Shown one piece after another: positions 44,000 through 55,489 of a stretch of DNA of 64,000 nucleotides (positions are counted from its first letter, which is position 1; each line of letters begins with the position of its first letter). The stretch comes from Gonocerus acuteangulatus (lineage: Eukaryota > Arthropoda > Insecta > Hemiptera > Coreidae): the NCBI GenBank assembly GCA_946811695.1, contig OX328132.1, positions 122,338,235 to 122,402,234 of the forward strand, given 5' to 3'. The position numbers and the translations under genes were made by a program. The notes below the pieces were generated by a model. The model made no database searches, was not told where the DNA came from, and worked only from the letters and a program-made list of their open reading frames with translations.

Positions 44000-46352
44000 A
44001 GGGGCAACCAGGTCTAAGTAGCCATACTTTAGGAGGTGATTCTAGGCATCATTTTCAACAAAAAATTTCATTTGAAGTGTGGTCCGATTCTGAAGCTAAA
44101 ATGAGTTGTCTAATGTACTGTTTTTCCAAGGCAGACATATTTTTTATTGTATAAGAAAGGATTGCTCAACAACTGTTCATGATAATTAAATTCCAATTAT
44201 GCCATCATAAAAGAGACAACATTTCCTTTGAGTAAGCTGTGATATACTTCTCTAAAGCCATTGATAGAAGATACTTTCTGGAAGTCCAATATCGCACTTT
44301 TGTTTTTCTTGATGAATCAGAGGTTTGTCTAGATTTTTTTCCTCAGACACCTAATGGACTACTGATTCACTACTTCCAGGAAAACATCTACACTTAGTAA
44401 GTATTAAATCTCTGCAAATGAAGTAGACGTTTATTGAGGTGTAGGTTGAACGATTGGCTACCTTTTGTCAAAAAATGTAGAATGAATTGTGAGGTCCGGG
44501 AGCAATAAAGTGTGACTGAAAGAAATTGTTGGAAAAGTTCTTCATTTCAGAGATGCTTCACATTTTGTGTTTTCGAAATTTTCATTGATTTATCTTTTGG
44601 GTGATGCAGTTGACACTGTTTAGAGTACATTAAAAAATTTGCTCTTCAGGGGAACAATTTACAAATATAAAAGTTACAGCCTCAACTTGAGGAGGAGAAC
44701 CTTCCACTTGTAGAAATCTAATGGTGTCAGGTCCGGGCTTCTTGGAGACCACCTTCCTATTCATCTATCCCTGTAATTTTGTTCCATCCACAGTCTAACA
44801 GTGTTGTTGTTGTGTGCCGGTCAGCCATCCTTTTGGGAACATGAACATATCCTTTGTGCAAGTGGAATATCTTACAATGCAATATGTAGATCATATTGAA
44901 GGGGTTTAAAAATGCAGTTGAATCAAACTGTTCGGGATTCATAATTGGCTGAAGAAGATTTTCAACCTCAATTCTGCACCATACTTTAACTTTGAAGTGA
45001 TAGTGTGATCTTCTCATGGCATTAGGATTAACATGAGACTTGTTATGTGAATGGGGACTATTAAATATCCCATACTGTATGAACATGACCTCATTTGCCC
45101 ACAAATGTTGAGGAGGAACTGGAGATCCCTGCCAAGTTCATGGACGTACCTACAGCAGAAGTTAATGTCCGGTTCCCAGTCATGTTCAAGTAGCACCATT
45201 GTTGGATTATCGTGGTTTGGATATTGCCCATCACTCTCTAAGGTTCTATGAACGGTTGATTGGGAAACTCCTAACCGAAGAGCTGCTCTCCATGTGCTGG
45301 GTCGATGATCTGCTGTAAATAAGTAGATAATGTCATGCTCAAACCGAACATTCCTATTACCTCCTTAAGCCCCCCTCAGTGGAACTATACCTGTCTCACC
45401 GAGGATTGAATATGCTGTAACAAATGTAACCTTCATTGACCCCAGCCGCTGTACTGCTGCAGTTATAGTAACCACACATGTGCCATACAGAGCACCATAT
45501 CTCTGTATTCTCTTTTTGTGAAATAATTTGGTATGACTGTGGGCTAAGCACCTTAAGTTAAATACTGTCAATAAAAAATCATTCTGTTTCAGTTAGATAA
45601 GAATAGTGGCCAACATTCACTAGTAAGAAGCTTTTGGGAGAACATAAAGAATTTCAATCCTCATGTAATCATTTCTCCCAAAATGTTTGTATTTTTTTTA
45701 ATGTTATTTGAAAACAAAGGGTGGTAACCTATAGATAACCCGTCCTAAAATTCGCAGTTAATAATAATGGACATTAAAATTTAAATTAAAGTAAATTTGA
45801 AAACATTTCAAATTAGTTGTAAAGTTTAGATTAAAATGATTTAACTACCTTGAAAAGCTTTTAAATACTGAACTTTCTAGTCAAACATGAGGTATTTGAA
45901 AGTCACAAATCTCCATTCCATATTTTTTGACAAAATGTAGCGAATCGTTCAACCTATCCCTCAATAAACTTCATTTGCAGACATTTTCATGGAATAAGTG
46001 AATAAATAGTCTGTTAGGTGGCTGAGAAAACAATTTGTGAGAAACCTCTGATTCATCGATAAACACAAAAGTTCGTTATTGGCCTTCCATAGAGTATATT
46101 CTATTAATTGCAGTAGTAAATCACTGTTTTTTATTATCTCTTTTATGATGGCATAATTAGAATTTAATTATCTTTAAATGTTTTTGAGGAAACCTTTCTT
46201 ATTGAGTAAAAAATATGTCTACCTTCAAAAAATAGAAAATTCAACACAACTCCTTTTCCCTTTGAAATCGGACTATACTTATAATGAACTTTTTTGTTGG
46301 AAAAGTTCTAGACTCATCTCCTACAGCTACGTAGACCTGAATCACCCTGTAT
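44000..46352 (-). mobile_element. Tc1/mariner-type transposon, copy 1
   Basis: The left end 'aaccaggtctaagtagccat' and right end 'acgtagacctgaatcaccctgta' are inverted repeats, the right one next to TA. Subterminal blocks ('ttccaacaaaa...ttcatt', 'attaaattccaatta', 'aaaccttt...attg') match copy 2 at 59,379-61,703. A degraded transposase lies on the minus strand inside. Confidence 0.8.
44757..45571 (-). pseudogene. Transposase of Tc1/mariner-type copy 1
   Basis: Minus-strand pieces in order. HTH region SMKVTFVTAYSILGETGIVP, then WRAALRLGVSQSTVHRTL (second helix-turn-helix), LLEHDWEPDINFCCRYVHEL, and the catalytic block MFIQYGIFNSPHSHNKSHVN then VKVWCRIE. The usual W..D(E)A.F...G..N..N.H....NPH...VNVWCGI pattern of these insect DDE transposases is recognisable, but the first catalytic Asp region is altered and frames change at least twice. 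Inactive. Confidence 0.7.
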
Positions 46353-46394
46353 ATATATTTATATTATTTCAACATTGAATTGATTATAATTTTA

Positions 46395-46980
46395 TAATAT
46401 AATTTTCAATGTTTTATCTTCAATAATATTTCATTTACCTTTAATTCATTTCTCTAGAACAGTAATGGTTGAGGACTCTTCAAATTTTTTTTTTTACTTT
46501 TTACTGGCTTCAATGGTCATTAGCATTGGGATATATATTGATTGACGCCATTTCAAAACATCCGCAATAAAGTAGGAAAATTCATTTAGTAAATAGTCAA
46601 TCATTTTTTAAAAGATATTAAAATAAATATCATTAATTAACTTCATCGGTTTACCCTTGAGATTATGAAAGTGTAGATAATCGGGGTTTGGCCATATCTT
46701 GAATAAAACTGCATTATTATGACTAAAATTAGTTGGCAGAAATACTACTCATTTTAGTTATAAAAAAATAGTTTTATTCAAAATATGATCGAACCCTGAT
46801 TATCTAAACCTTATTAATTAATTTCATTTATCTTTAATTAATTTCTCTAGAATAGAAATAGTTTTGGAGTCTTCAACCTTTTTTTTTTTGCTTTTTACTA
46901 GTTTCAATGGCCATCAGCATTGGGCCATCTATTGATTGCCACCATTTCAAAACATCCGGATCAATGTAGGGAGCTCATTC
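46395..46980 (+). repeat. Direct repeat pair around a small inverted repeat
   Basis: 46,425-46,575 and 46,835-46,975 are about 80% alike ('tttctctagaa', 'ttttactggcttcaatggtc', 'attgattg.c.ccatttcaaaacatccg'). Between them 46,678-46,710 ('aatcggggtttggccatat') is complementary to 46,770-46,806. This may be one element that duplicated around a foldback. Confidence 0.6.
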
Positions 46981-47148
46981 AGCCTGTCGCTGAACGAGAG
47001 CAGTCTATCAATCCTAGGCTGGATTCCACCAGTTGTTAGATCCGAGGCGAGGAAATGTCCTAATGAACTTACATGAGGCTCTTGAAAATATATTATAGAC
47101 AATATTCCATATCATTGCTTCCTAGTATAATTGATTTCTTTTTCACAG

Positions 47149-47215
47149 TGGCTATGTGTTTGATTGGCGCAATGATGGCATCTGGATTGGTTCACCGTGT
47201 TTGCACCACTACTTG
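47149..47215 (+). CDS. KRTCAP2: KRTCAP2, exon 4
   Basis: Acceptor TTTTTCACAG and donor TG|GTATGT. Sixty-seven bases: two completing Val, then AMCLIGAMMASGLVHRVCTT T and two bases of Cys. The SGL.HRVC.TTC motif is the strongest signature of KRTCAP2, in its third membrane helix. Confidence 0.93.
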
Positions 47216-47451
47216 GTATGTTCAATACTATTAGTAAATTATTGATAATAATTCTCTTAGTCTCAAGGTTGGCATAAATGCATCATACTGCTACTGCTAA
47301 TTCCATAAAGTCTTGTGGAGTCAGTCTACTCTTTCGGCTGCCAACCTTCTTGCTTCTTGCTTTGTTTTGCCTACACTGCCCAGGTTTTTTTCCATTGATC
47401 AATGCCAGGTCGCTCTAGGCCTTCCTCTTTTTCTTACTTCCTGGAGGTTCT

Positions 47452-47454
<3 letters not shown>

Positions 47455-47521
<67 letters not shown>
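47455..47521. repeat. (TA)n microsatellite
   Basis: Alternating TA run of 67 bases; the following 47,522-47,960 shows only the phrase 'gttgtaccttt.gacca' twice. Confidence 0.95.
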
Positions 47522-47524
<3 letters not shown>

Positions 47525-47959
47525 GAAGGTGTTGTACCTCTGACCGTCTTGTACCTTTGACCACCGAGGCTGTCGCGGCATGTAGCAACATTTCATAAAT
47601 TTCGGTGTAATTAGTGTTTAGCTCCTTCAATAGAGGGCTTGTGTAACCTACTTTGGATTATTCAAGTCAAAGAGGATTTTTGCAAAAAATACTTATCCAT
47701 TTATATCATAAGAATGTAAGTTATTTATTGATGACGTTTTGCCTCATAATATTTTTTGTATTATGTCTTTTTAGATGGAAATCATTTGATAAGGTAGCTA
47801 TTACAATAAGAAACATGGTGTAGCTTCTGAAATTGATTTATCTTAACCCTAAAATGTTTAGCATGCTTTTTAATCTGTACTACCAGGGTGTTGTACCTTT
47901 GACCAGGTCAAAATTTGCATTTACATCGAAAGAAATAAGAATAAAGGATATATATATAT

Positions 47960-48525
47960 ATATATTTTATGGTGCTTCTAGGCCTTTAGCGCCACTGTAA
48001 ACCTTCTTTTTCGATGGCTCGATGATGTTTTCTCATTTTTTGCCGTATCCACTTCCATTTCTTTTTCCTAATTTCGAGGTGGATAGGAGATTGCACTGTG
48101 ATTTTCTTGAGCTTTTCATTTGAGATTTTTTCAGGCCATCTGATTCCCAGGATTGTTCACAAACAGTTTACAAAGGTTTGAAGAGGAGGTTGGACTGTGG
48201 TTTCAGTCACTTTCCAGGTTTCACTGCCATTGAGAAGGACTGACTTTATGTTACTATTAAGCAGCTGTAGGTTTGTCTTCTTGGAGATTTTCACTCTTCT
48301 GAATACGATATAGTATAAAAAATGACCGATTCATTTTTTTTATATGGCTTCTAACTCTTCAAATAAACCCCTTCTTTGGAGACCACACTTCCCGAGTATA
48401 CAAAAGACCACTTGTTTTACAGTGTTTTCCCTGAGAACAATTGGATTCCTACATCGCCCATTTACTCTCATCTCCTTTGTTTTTCCGTTGTTGATCTGAA
48501 ATCCAGTTCGGTTGGTGATTTGGTT
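47960..48525 (-). pseudogene. LINE relic, C-terminal RT region, with SINE-like 3' tail
   Basis: Minus strand, frameshifted: TGFQINNGKTKEMRVNGRC near 48,500, a VVFCILGKCG segment, SNIKSVLLNGSETWKVTETT near 48,240, then LQTFVNCL.TILGIRWPEKI and RKKKWKWIRQKMRKHH near 48,040. The order SN.KSVLL.GSETW, LQTF.N, IRWP, RRWRWIG is the C-terminal signature of a LINE clade distinct from the two LINE types above. The 3' tail at 47,997-47,962 (GGCGCTAAAGGCCTAGAAG then CACCATAAAA) resembles the 3' end of SINE family 1. Confidence 0.75.
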
Positions 48526-48764
48526 TATCCCTTATGATGCTACAAACTGATACATAAGTCCAGTGGTTGAAGTGCTGGGAGTGCTATGAGCTGATATTTC
48601 AGTCTGGAGGGAGCAGTACTCTGAACGCTACGGACTGATATATCAGTTCAGCATTTTTGAGGTTTTCTGCTAGGAGCTATTATATCAGTCCTTCCACCAT
48701 CGCCAACTGTAGGCTGCTTATAGAAGCTTTAGTATCCTTCAAAGCCGATAGAGAGCATAGGACT

Positions 48765-48907
48765 TACTTTTAGCGCAATTCCTCCCTCCCTTCATAGGGA
48801 GGAACCCAGCTTATAAGGTTGATCTGAAACAATCCGGAAGTGCCGACTAGAAAATTTTGCATTTCAGAACCCCTAGAGACCGAAAATAATGGTGGTTCAA
48901 ATTTGTT

Positions 48908-48958
<51 letters not shown>

Positions 48959-49008
48959 GTATATATATATATGTATATATATATGTATATATATATATGT
49001 ATATATAT

Positions 49009-49072
<64 letters not shown>

Positions 49073-49720
49073 TTGTCTGTTCACGTTTTTCCAGCCCCCA
49101 TAATGGTCCGTTTTTGATGAAATTTGGTACAAAAATCATTCTTCTAATTTGAAAGGTCAAGTTCATTAACCAGCAGAGTTCGCCCCCCGGAACATGGTTT
49201 TCGGAGTGAATGTCACGCAAAAAAAATCGTTAGGCTTACTTCATATGCTTGCAAGTACTCGTTTTATAGGCTTCTTGGCCTAGGAAAACTAATGAAACCA
49301 TTTTCAAGGCGATTGCTTTAACCGTTTTCGAGAAAATTGGAAAAATAGTTGTTGAATACCGTTTTTGGTTTGGGTACTTAGAATCATGGGATTCAGTTGA
49401 AACATTTTCTGCATGTTCAACTTTCATCAAAACTAATATGTTGAAATTTTTGTTATGTTTGGAGTAAAGGAAGGGTTAGAATAAAATATTTTATTAACAG
49501 ACATGAAAAGTTTTGGTAACTTTGTATACTTTCCGTTTTCTCGAAAACGGTTGAGAATATTGGTGAGCGGAAGGTTACCATTAGAAAGCTTACTAAATTA
49601 TCTACAAAAAAGATTCTAAAGAAATTTTTGATTAGGCATTGTCAATTGGAGAAATAAGTGATTAAATCTTCAAATGTGTTTGTTTTGTTCTTTTGACCGG
49701 GTTTTCGTAGTTGTTTAGCT
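48765..49720 (-). repeat. Family A, long copy with TA core (minus strand)
   Basis: Reverse orientation: 'ataggga ggaacccagct' tail, 'ccggaagtgccgactagaaaa', 'atggtggttcaaatttg', TA core 48,912-49,072, then 'gatgaaatttggtacaaaaat', 'caagttcattaaccagcag', 'cattttctgcatgttcaa' and 'aaagcttactaaattat'. Confidence 0.87.
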
Positions 49721-50035
49721 CACATTTTAATGGGTTGTTGTTTTTTTTTTTAAATTGTATTTACTTATAGAATTAGTATTACTGTAGAAAAAATAAAAAA
49801 AATTAGAAACATTTTGATATTTGAAATAACTATTTGTAGTAGTGGGGTTGGCCAACGAGTGGTGGGTGAGATTCCAGGTATAAGGGTACGCTGCCCCTTG
49901 GTAACGGGCCCTTTGTTTACGGGGGAAAGGTTGAACCAAAATAATAACAGTTTCTATTTCAATCTCCCCAAATGACACTAGGGATAGGAACTGAACCACG
50001 CTAAGATGACGCAGTTCCTGCGAGTCGGACTTTTG
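49721..50035 (-). repeat. Family A outer segment
   Basis: 'aactatttgtagtagtggggt', 'aagggtacgctgccccttgg' and the end 'gacgcagttcctgcgagtcgg'. Nearly identical to 54,980-55,175. Confidence 0.8.
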
Positions 50036-50170
50036 TAATTTTAGCTTCCAACTACACAGCCTACCTGTATGTATACTTGCTCCCTCCCTTCTTTTACAGT
50101 TGTTTCTCTTTACCCAGAATTTACACTGCATATTTCTCCAGTATATTTTGTGCTTTTCAAGTGAATAGTT

Positions 50171-50413
50171 GTGTTTGTAAATATGTCCAAGAAAATTTAT
50201 ACTGAACAAGAATTGTTAAAACTTTTGAAGGGTGTGAGCAAAAGTGAAGTGGAGTTTTCTTCGGATGACGATGAGGGTTCTGATTATGTATCCCTTAATG
50301 TTTCTATTGGAGAAACACTTGGACCTAGTGGAATGCAAAGTACAAGAGAATTATCTTCCGACAAAACATCATGTGGCGAAAGTATCCAGTACATAGGACA
50401 CTCCAGGCGCTAG
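50171..50413 (+). pseudogene. piggyBac-like transposase N-terminal fragment (tentative)
   Basis: An 80-codon frame: MSKKIYTEQELLKLLKGVSK then VEFSSDDDEGSDY, hydrophilic with an acidic Ser/Asp cluster, like N-termini of piggyBac-type transposases. No catalytic domain follows; the stop is at 50,411. A leader of 140 bases before the ATG is not family A. It may equally be an unrelated small ORF. Confidence 0.4.
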
Positions 50414-50823
50414 ACTATCCCACACCACCACATCATCACTCTGGAAAGTGATGATTTTCACATTCGTGACTTTCGATACTTTGCATTTATATCGACGATA
50501 TGATGTCCTAGTTCAAGGATTTGCCATAGGAGACTTTGACATTTGATACTCAGTTCCACAATGACTATGAGTGTATTTACCAGTTCGGTACGGCTACAGT
50601 GCTCCCTAAAACCTGATCAATGATTATTCTAATTTATGTAATTATAGTTAAAATATTTAATATTTTCTTTCAAAGTCAGCTTGTTTTTAAAAACATTCAA
50701 TAGGATAATGTTGTAGAAATTATTCATCACATGGGATTATTTTTTTTTAAATAAATCTTTCAATAGTTTTATTTAAAAATTGTATGTACATTACATAGTA
50801 TAATTTCCTTAATCATGTTTCAG

Positions 50824-50929
50824 TCTCATATTTTCAATGATTGGACTCTATTACATGAACAAACGAGTTAAAGCAGTTACCCCTGCACCTGCAGCAGCTG
50901 TGAATATGCCTTCTAAGAAGAAAAAGTAA
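50824..50929 (+). CDS. KRTCAP2: KRTCAP2, last exon
   Basis: Acceptor TTTCAG, one base completing Cys, then LIFSMIGLYYMNKRVKAVTP APAAAVNMPSKKKK and TAA. The family reads C.FS..GLYY.N at the last membrane helix, and the lysine-rich cytosolic tail (KKKK end) fits an ER-resident protein. The four exons give 130 residues; with a 4-5 codon first exon this matches the usual length of about 136. Confidence 0.92.
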
Positions 50930-52860
50930 ATGATTGACATCATGCTACAAAGCCACTTCGTTCAATTTTCTTGTTTTACATAATTTAAATTTATTGGCCG
51001 TTAATATGAAATAATTACTTCCGTATTATAATTTTTCTGCTTCCAACAAAGTCATCAGTAGTAGTGATATTAATTTTAATCATGTGAGACATTTCTTTTT
51101 GATTACTCAATGCATTGATTGCCTTGTTCATTATCACTTGTGCCTCTCTGGTTTGGCACTTTTTCACATGACCAGTCCGGATATAGGTGTATGCATTTAT
51201 GATAGGGAGTATCCTACTCTGCCGGGATACATTTTGTCCCAATTATGCACTTTGAACCTATGTTAGCTAGAACAGTGTCAGCACCCAGGCCTTGAAGACC
51301 AACTATTCTTGTGAAAATTATATTATTTTATCTAATATACTTCTTTCTGGATCCTTTCAATCTTGCTGATTCTTTTTTTTTTTAACTCCCTCCTGTGTTG
51401 CTTGACTAATCCTATCAGTATTCTCCTAGTATGAATTAAAGCAAATGCCTTATAATTACACTAATATATCAGTGAAAATAATTTAGAAACAGATTAATAC
51501 ATTCAGTAAACATATTTACATAAATTGTCTGTGATTATATATCTGTTTACTATTATGAGTTGTTTTTTTTTAGAGTAACGTTAATTTAAAAACAATCACA
51601 CACTGATAGTGGAAAGTTTAAATACACTTTCTACCTCTTCAGACTTGAGTTGATGTTTAAATTCGATTGCTATCTTTTCCAAGATTATTGCAATATTTTT
51701 TATTTGTTTTCCTGTAAGTAGGTGAGTATAGGTAATATAGAATTGTATTGACTGAAAATAAGACCATTAGATTATCTCATTAGAAAATATGGGTAATTCA
51801 ACTTTTCTTCAATGACAGAATGATTTGTTTTGACTTTTGTATGGGTTATTTTTTTTTTTTTTTTTAATTAGAGCTGCTCCAACTGGCCAGGTCTTTGGAC
51901 AATATTTCTTATTGTAAAAGTTTACATTTCATAAAAGTTTATTACATTTCAAACCTATAAATCCTTTTAAATAAACTGGGTTGCTTAAATACTACCAATA
52001 TATACAGAACTTCCCAAAACACAATTTGTTTTTGTTTATTGAGTACACCTTATACAAATTATGTTATAATGAGGAAATTATGCTGCTAATATTATTATTT
52101 CTAAAGAATTCCTTCCATTTTTAAATATTACATATCTGATAAGTGAGTAGTTAATATTTTATTTATTTAAATTTATAATATAATATCTTGCAGCATTTGT
52201 TGAATATATAAGCGTGCTTGAAAATATATTTACTGAAAATTGAAGCTTTAAATCAGTTTAGAAGCGATAATATCTATTCTAAACCCTACAAAATACGTTA
52301 AAATATATTATTTAGTGTTTTGCATAGACTGAAAAAAATGGAATTGAGAGTAATAATTATACAAGACTTCCATTCATTTGATATATCATAATATTTGTAT
52401 TCATAATATTCTATTTATGTATTGAATTTCCAATAATTATTCATTAGTTAGTACCTATTGTTTTTGTACATAATTTTTTTAAATAATAACGAATAAAATA
52501 ATGGCATTAGATATTATGTTAAACCAAGGCTGAAAATAATCATGATAAATGTTATGAAATAAATTGTACAGAGCATATTTTGTAAATAAATTGAATATAT
52601 ATGTCTATTTTTTTTTTTTAATCCTTAAGAAAAATATTTCTCTATCTGAAATTGGTATTTTCGCCTAACTATTTCAGAAGACTTAGGTTTCTGAAGTGAA
52701 ATTTATTCACAAAAAGTTAATATTCGGCTGGGAATTTCATTCTTCCTCAGGTCTGTGAACAATAATAAAATGTTTTTTTTTTTTTTTTTCATTGGAAGGT
52801 CAAGAAAAGCAAATTTAATGTGATAGCTAATCATTTTTTGGGAGGGGGCTTTAACTGCTG
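50930..52860. other. KRTCAP2 3' UTR and intergenic, no further gene
   Basis: AT-rich with many T runs. AATAAA signals occur at 52,493 and elsewhere; the true poly-A site cannot be fixed from sequence. Confidence 0.45.
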
Positions 52861-52869
52861 AGATCATCA

Positions 52870-53410
52870 GCAACATTTGGTACAAAAATACGTTGTCTAA
52901 TTTAAATGGTCAAGTTCAGTAACCAGCAGAATCCGCCTACTGGAACACTGTTTTATGGGCGAAATTCGCGCGGCAAAAATTGTTGCGCTTACGGCTATTC
53001 GTTTTTAGGCTTCCAGGTAAAATTTTTATCTATAACACAGGAAACGAATGAAACCTTTTAGCGCGGTTCCTCCCTCCCCCATAGGGAGGAACCCCGCTTA
53101 TAAGGTTGATACAATGAAACAATCCGGAAGTGCCGACTAGAAAATTTCGCGTTTCAGAACCCCTAGAGACCGAAAATAACGGTGGTTCAAATTTGTGTAT
53201 ATATATATATATATCATATCATATCATATCATATATTTGCTCATTTCTGGCTTCCCTAATGGTCCGATTGTGATGAAATTTGGTACAAAAATCCGTCGTC
53301 CAATTTAAAAGGTCAAATAAAAAAAAAAAGATTATTTCTATTTTAAACTTTCGAAATGACAATATGGATGAGAATGGATACGTCTTAAAATGACGCAGTT
53401 CCTGCAGAAA
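52870..53410 (-). repeat. Family A, copy with ATATC repeat core
   Basis: Minus orientation with 'tggtacaaaaatacgttg', 'gcgcggttcctccctccccc', 'ccggaagtgccgactagaaaa' and 'tggttcaaatttgtgt'. The core at 53,197-53,235 is TA followed by (ATATC)n instead of pure TA. It ends 'gacgcagttcctgcag'. Confidence 0.83.
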
Positions 53411-53930
53411 GAGAATGTTTAGACTCTGTGTAGGGTCAGACATTTGCCCGGGTCGAGCTACTAGGCAGGCTTCAGGTAGGTTTTATTGCACTTCATAAAT
53501 CAAGATGCATCCTAGGAGAAATTACAGATATTGTACCTATAGGAAGTCATAAAGCCAAATGCTATAGTAGAAATATAATTATATTTTGTGGTTGTATGTG
53601 GCGTAATGCATTAAAAAATAACATAATAATACCTTCCCATTTTCTTGTACAATTTTATTTTGTTTAATTGCATTTAACAGTAAAATGAGTAGTTTAGTGT
53701 TTTAATTGCATTTAACACTAAAATGGATATGTTAGTAAAGCAAGTTAAGTCAATTAGAAACAAATTCGTAGTAGAGTCTTCGTAGAGAGAAACTTGGGAC
53801 GGCGGAAAGAGTAATTTTCGCTTAGAATAGTTTCTTGTGCCTTGCCGACAATCTTGCTTTTCTTTGGAATATGTGTTTACATTAAGAATGATCTAAACAA
53901 AGTAATAACTGTTTCTATTCTAAGTATACA
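53411..53930. other. No gene seen
   Basis: AT-rich; a short duplicated phrase 'gcatttaaca(g/c)taaaatg' at 53,669 and 53,709. Confidence 0.5.
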
Positions 53931-53969
53931 AAATGACACTAGGGATATGAATGGAACCGCGCTAAGATG

Positions 53970-54275
53970 ATGCAGCTTTTTAAGGCGATATCTGTACGGG
54001 GGTGTGTTTTGCCGCCCGGCGCACACCAGCCTGCATTGTTGATGCAGGCGGCGGTACCAGGATCCTCTTCAAGGATGCCTGGAGTAGACGTGGTGGTCGT
54101 GGTTACTTGTCTCCCGGGGGGGGGGGGGGGGGGGGGCAGCCCTTGGGCTGTTCTCTTGGGGGCGTGGCTGGATAGTAGTTCCCCTTTCCTCAGAGTTAGG
54201 TGTGCCTTGGTTTTGGGCCCGAGCAGGTAAAGGTTGTAAGCCGTATACTGCTCGTGATTTCGCCTTGGTATCTCC
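53970..54275 (+). other. GC-rich segment of unknown origin inside family A
   Basis: A sharply GC-rich block with a G run at 54,114-54,136, lying between two family A boundaries ('gctaagatgatgcag' on the left, 'accggttttgagaaaa' on the right). Both strands stay open for about 90 codons, but only as low-complexity Gly/Pro-rich sequence. No family recognised. Confidence 0.5.
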
Positions 54276-54435
54276 TTCCACTCTGTAACCGGTTTTGAGA
54301 AAAGTGGATACAACTAGTTTTTCGGTTTGGGTAATTAAAATCAATGGATTCAGTTGTAATGTTTTCTACATGTATGAAATTCATAGAAATAAAGATATCT
54401 AAATTTTGGTTACATTTGAAGTTAAGGAATTATTC

Positions 54436-54477
<42 letters not shown>

Positions 54478-55270
54478 ATGACCATTAGAAAGCTCACTAA
54501 ATGCTCTACAAAAATGGTTCTGATGAAAGTTTTGATTAGGCGATGTCAATCGGAGAAATAAGTGCTTAAAACTTTAAAGTAATTGATTTCGCTTATTCGA
54601 ACTGTTCTTTTTGTCTTTGGTTTGGGTACTTAGAATTTTGGGATTCAGTTGAAACATTTTCTGCATGTTCAACTTTCATCAAAACTAATATGTTGAAATT
54701 TGTGTTATGTTTGGAGTAAAGGAAGGGTTAGAATAAAATATTTTATTAACAGACATGAAAAGTTTTGGTAACTTTGTATACTTTCCGTTTTCTCGAAAAC
54801 GGTTGAGAATATTGGTGAGCGGAAGGTTACCATTAGAAAGCTTACTAAATTATCTACAAAAAAGATTCTAAAGAAATTTTTGATTAGGCATTGTCAATCG
54901 GAGGAATAAGAGATTAAATCTTCAAATGTGTTTGTTTTGTTCTTTTGACCGGGTTTTCGTAGTTGTTTAGCTCACATTTTAATGGGTTGTTGTTTTTTTT
55001 TAAATTGTATTTACTTATAGAATTAATATTACTGTAGAAGAAATCAAGAAAATTAGAAACATTTTGATATTTGAAATAACTATTTGTAGTAGTGGGGTTG
55101 GCCAACCAGTGGTGGGTGAGATTCCAGGTATAAGGGTACGCTGCCCCTTGGTAACGGGCCCTTTGTTTACGGGATTGGATTCAGTTGTAATGTTTTCTAC
55201 ATGTATGAAATTCATAGAAATTAAGATATCTAAATTTTGGTTACATTTGGAGTTAAGGAAGTATTCTTTA
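54276..55270 (-). repeat. Family A copies
   Basis: Blocks 54,290-54,440, 54,480-54,600 and 54,600-55,180 are family A segments; 54,690-55,175 repeats 49,430-49,915 with only a few differences. A CA run lies at 54,441-54,476. Confidence 0.83.
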
Positions 55271-55432
55271 CACACACACACACACACACGCACTCACGCG
55301 CGCACACGCACTCACGCGCGCACTCGCACTCACGCGCGCACTCGCACTCACGCGCGCACTCGCACTCACGCGCGCACACGCACTCACGCGCGCACTCGCA
55401 CTCACGCGCGCACACGCACTCACGCGCGCACA

Positions 55433-55437
<5 letters not shown>
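55271..55437. repeat. (CA)n and 18-bp CG-rich tandem array
   Basis: A CA run passes into about nine units of an 18-base motif (CGCGCACTCGCACTCACG type, alternating with CGCGCACACGCACTCACG). Alternating purine-pyrimidine throughout. No protein is implied by the open frames. Confidence 0.93.

Positions 55438-55489
<52 letters not shown>

Noticed and set aside
53939..54344. Proline-rich and glycine-rich proteins in the GC-rich block
   Set aside because: Low-complexity translation of a G run on both strands, no domain, no splice support.
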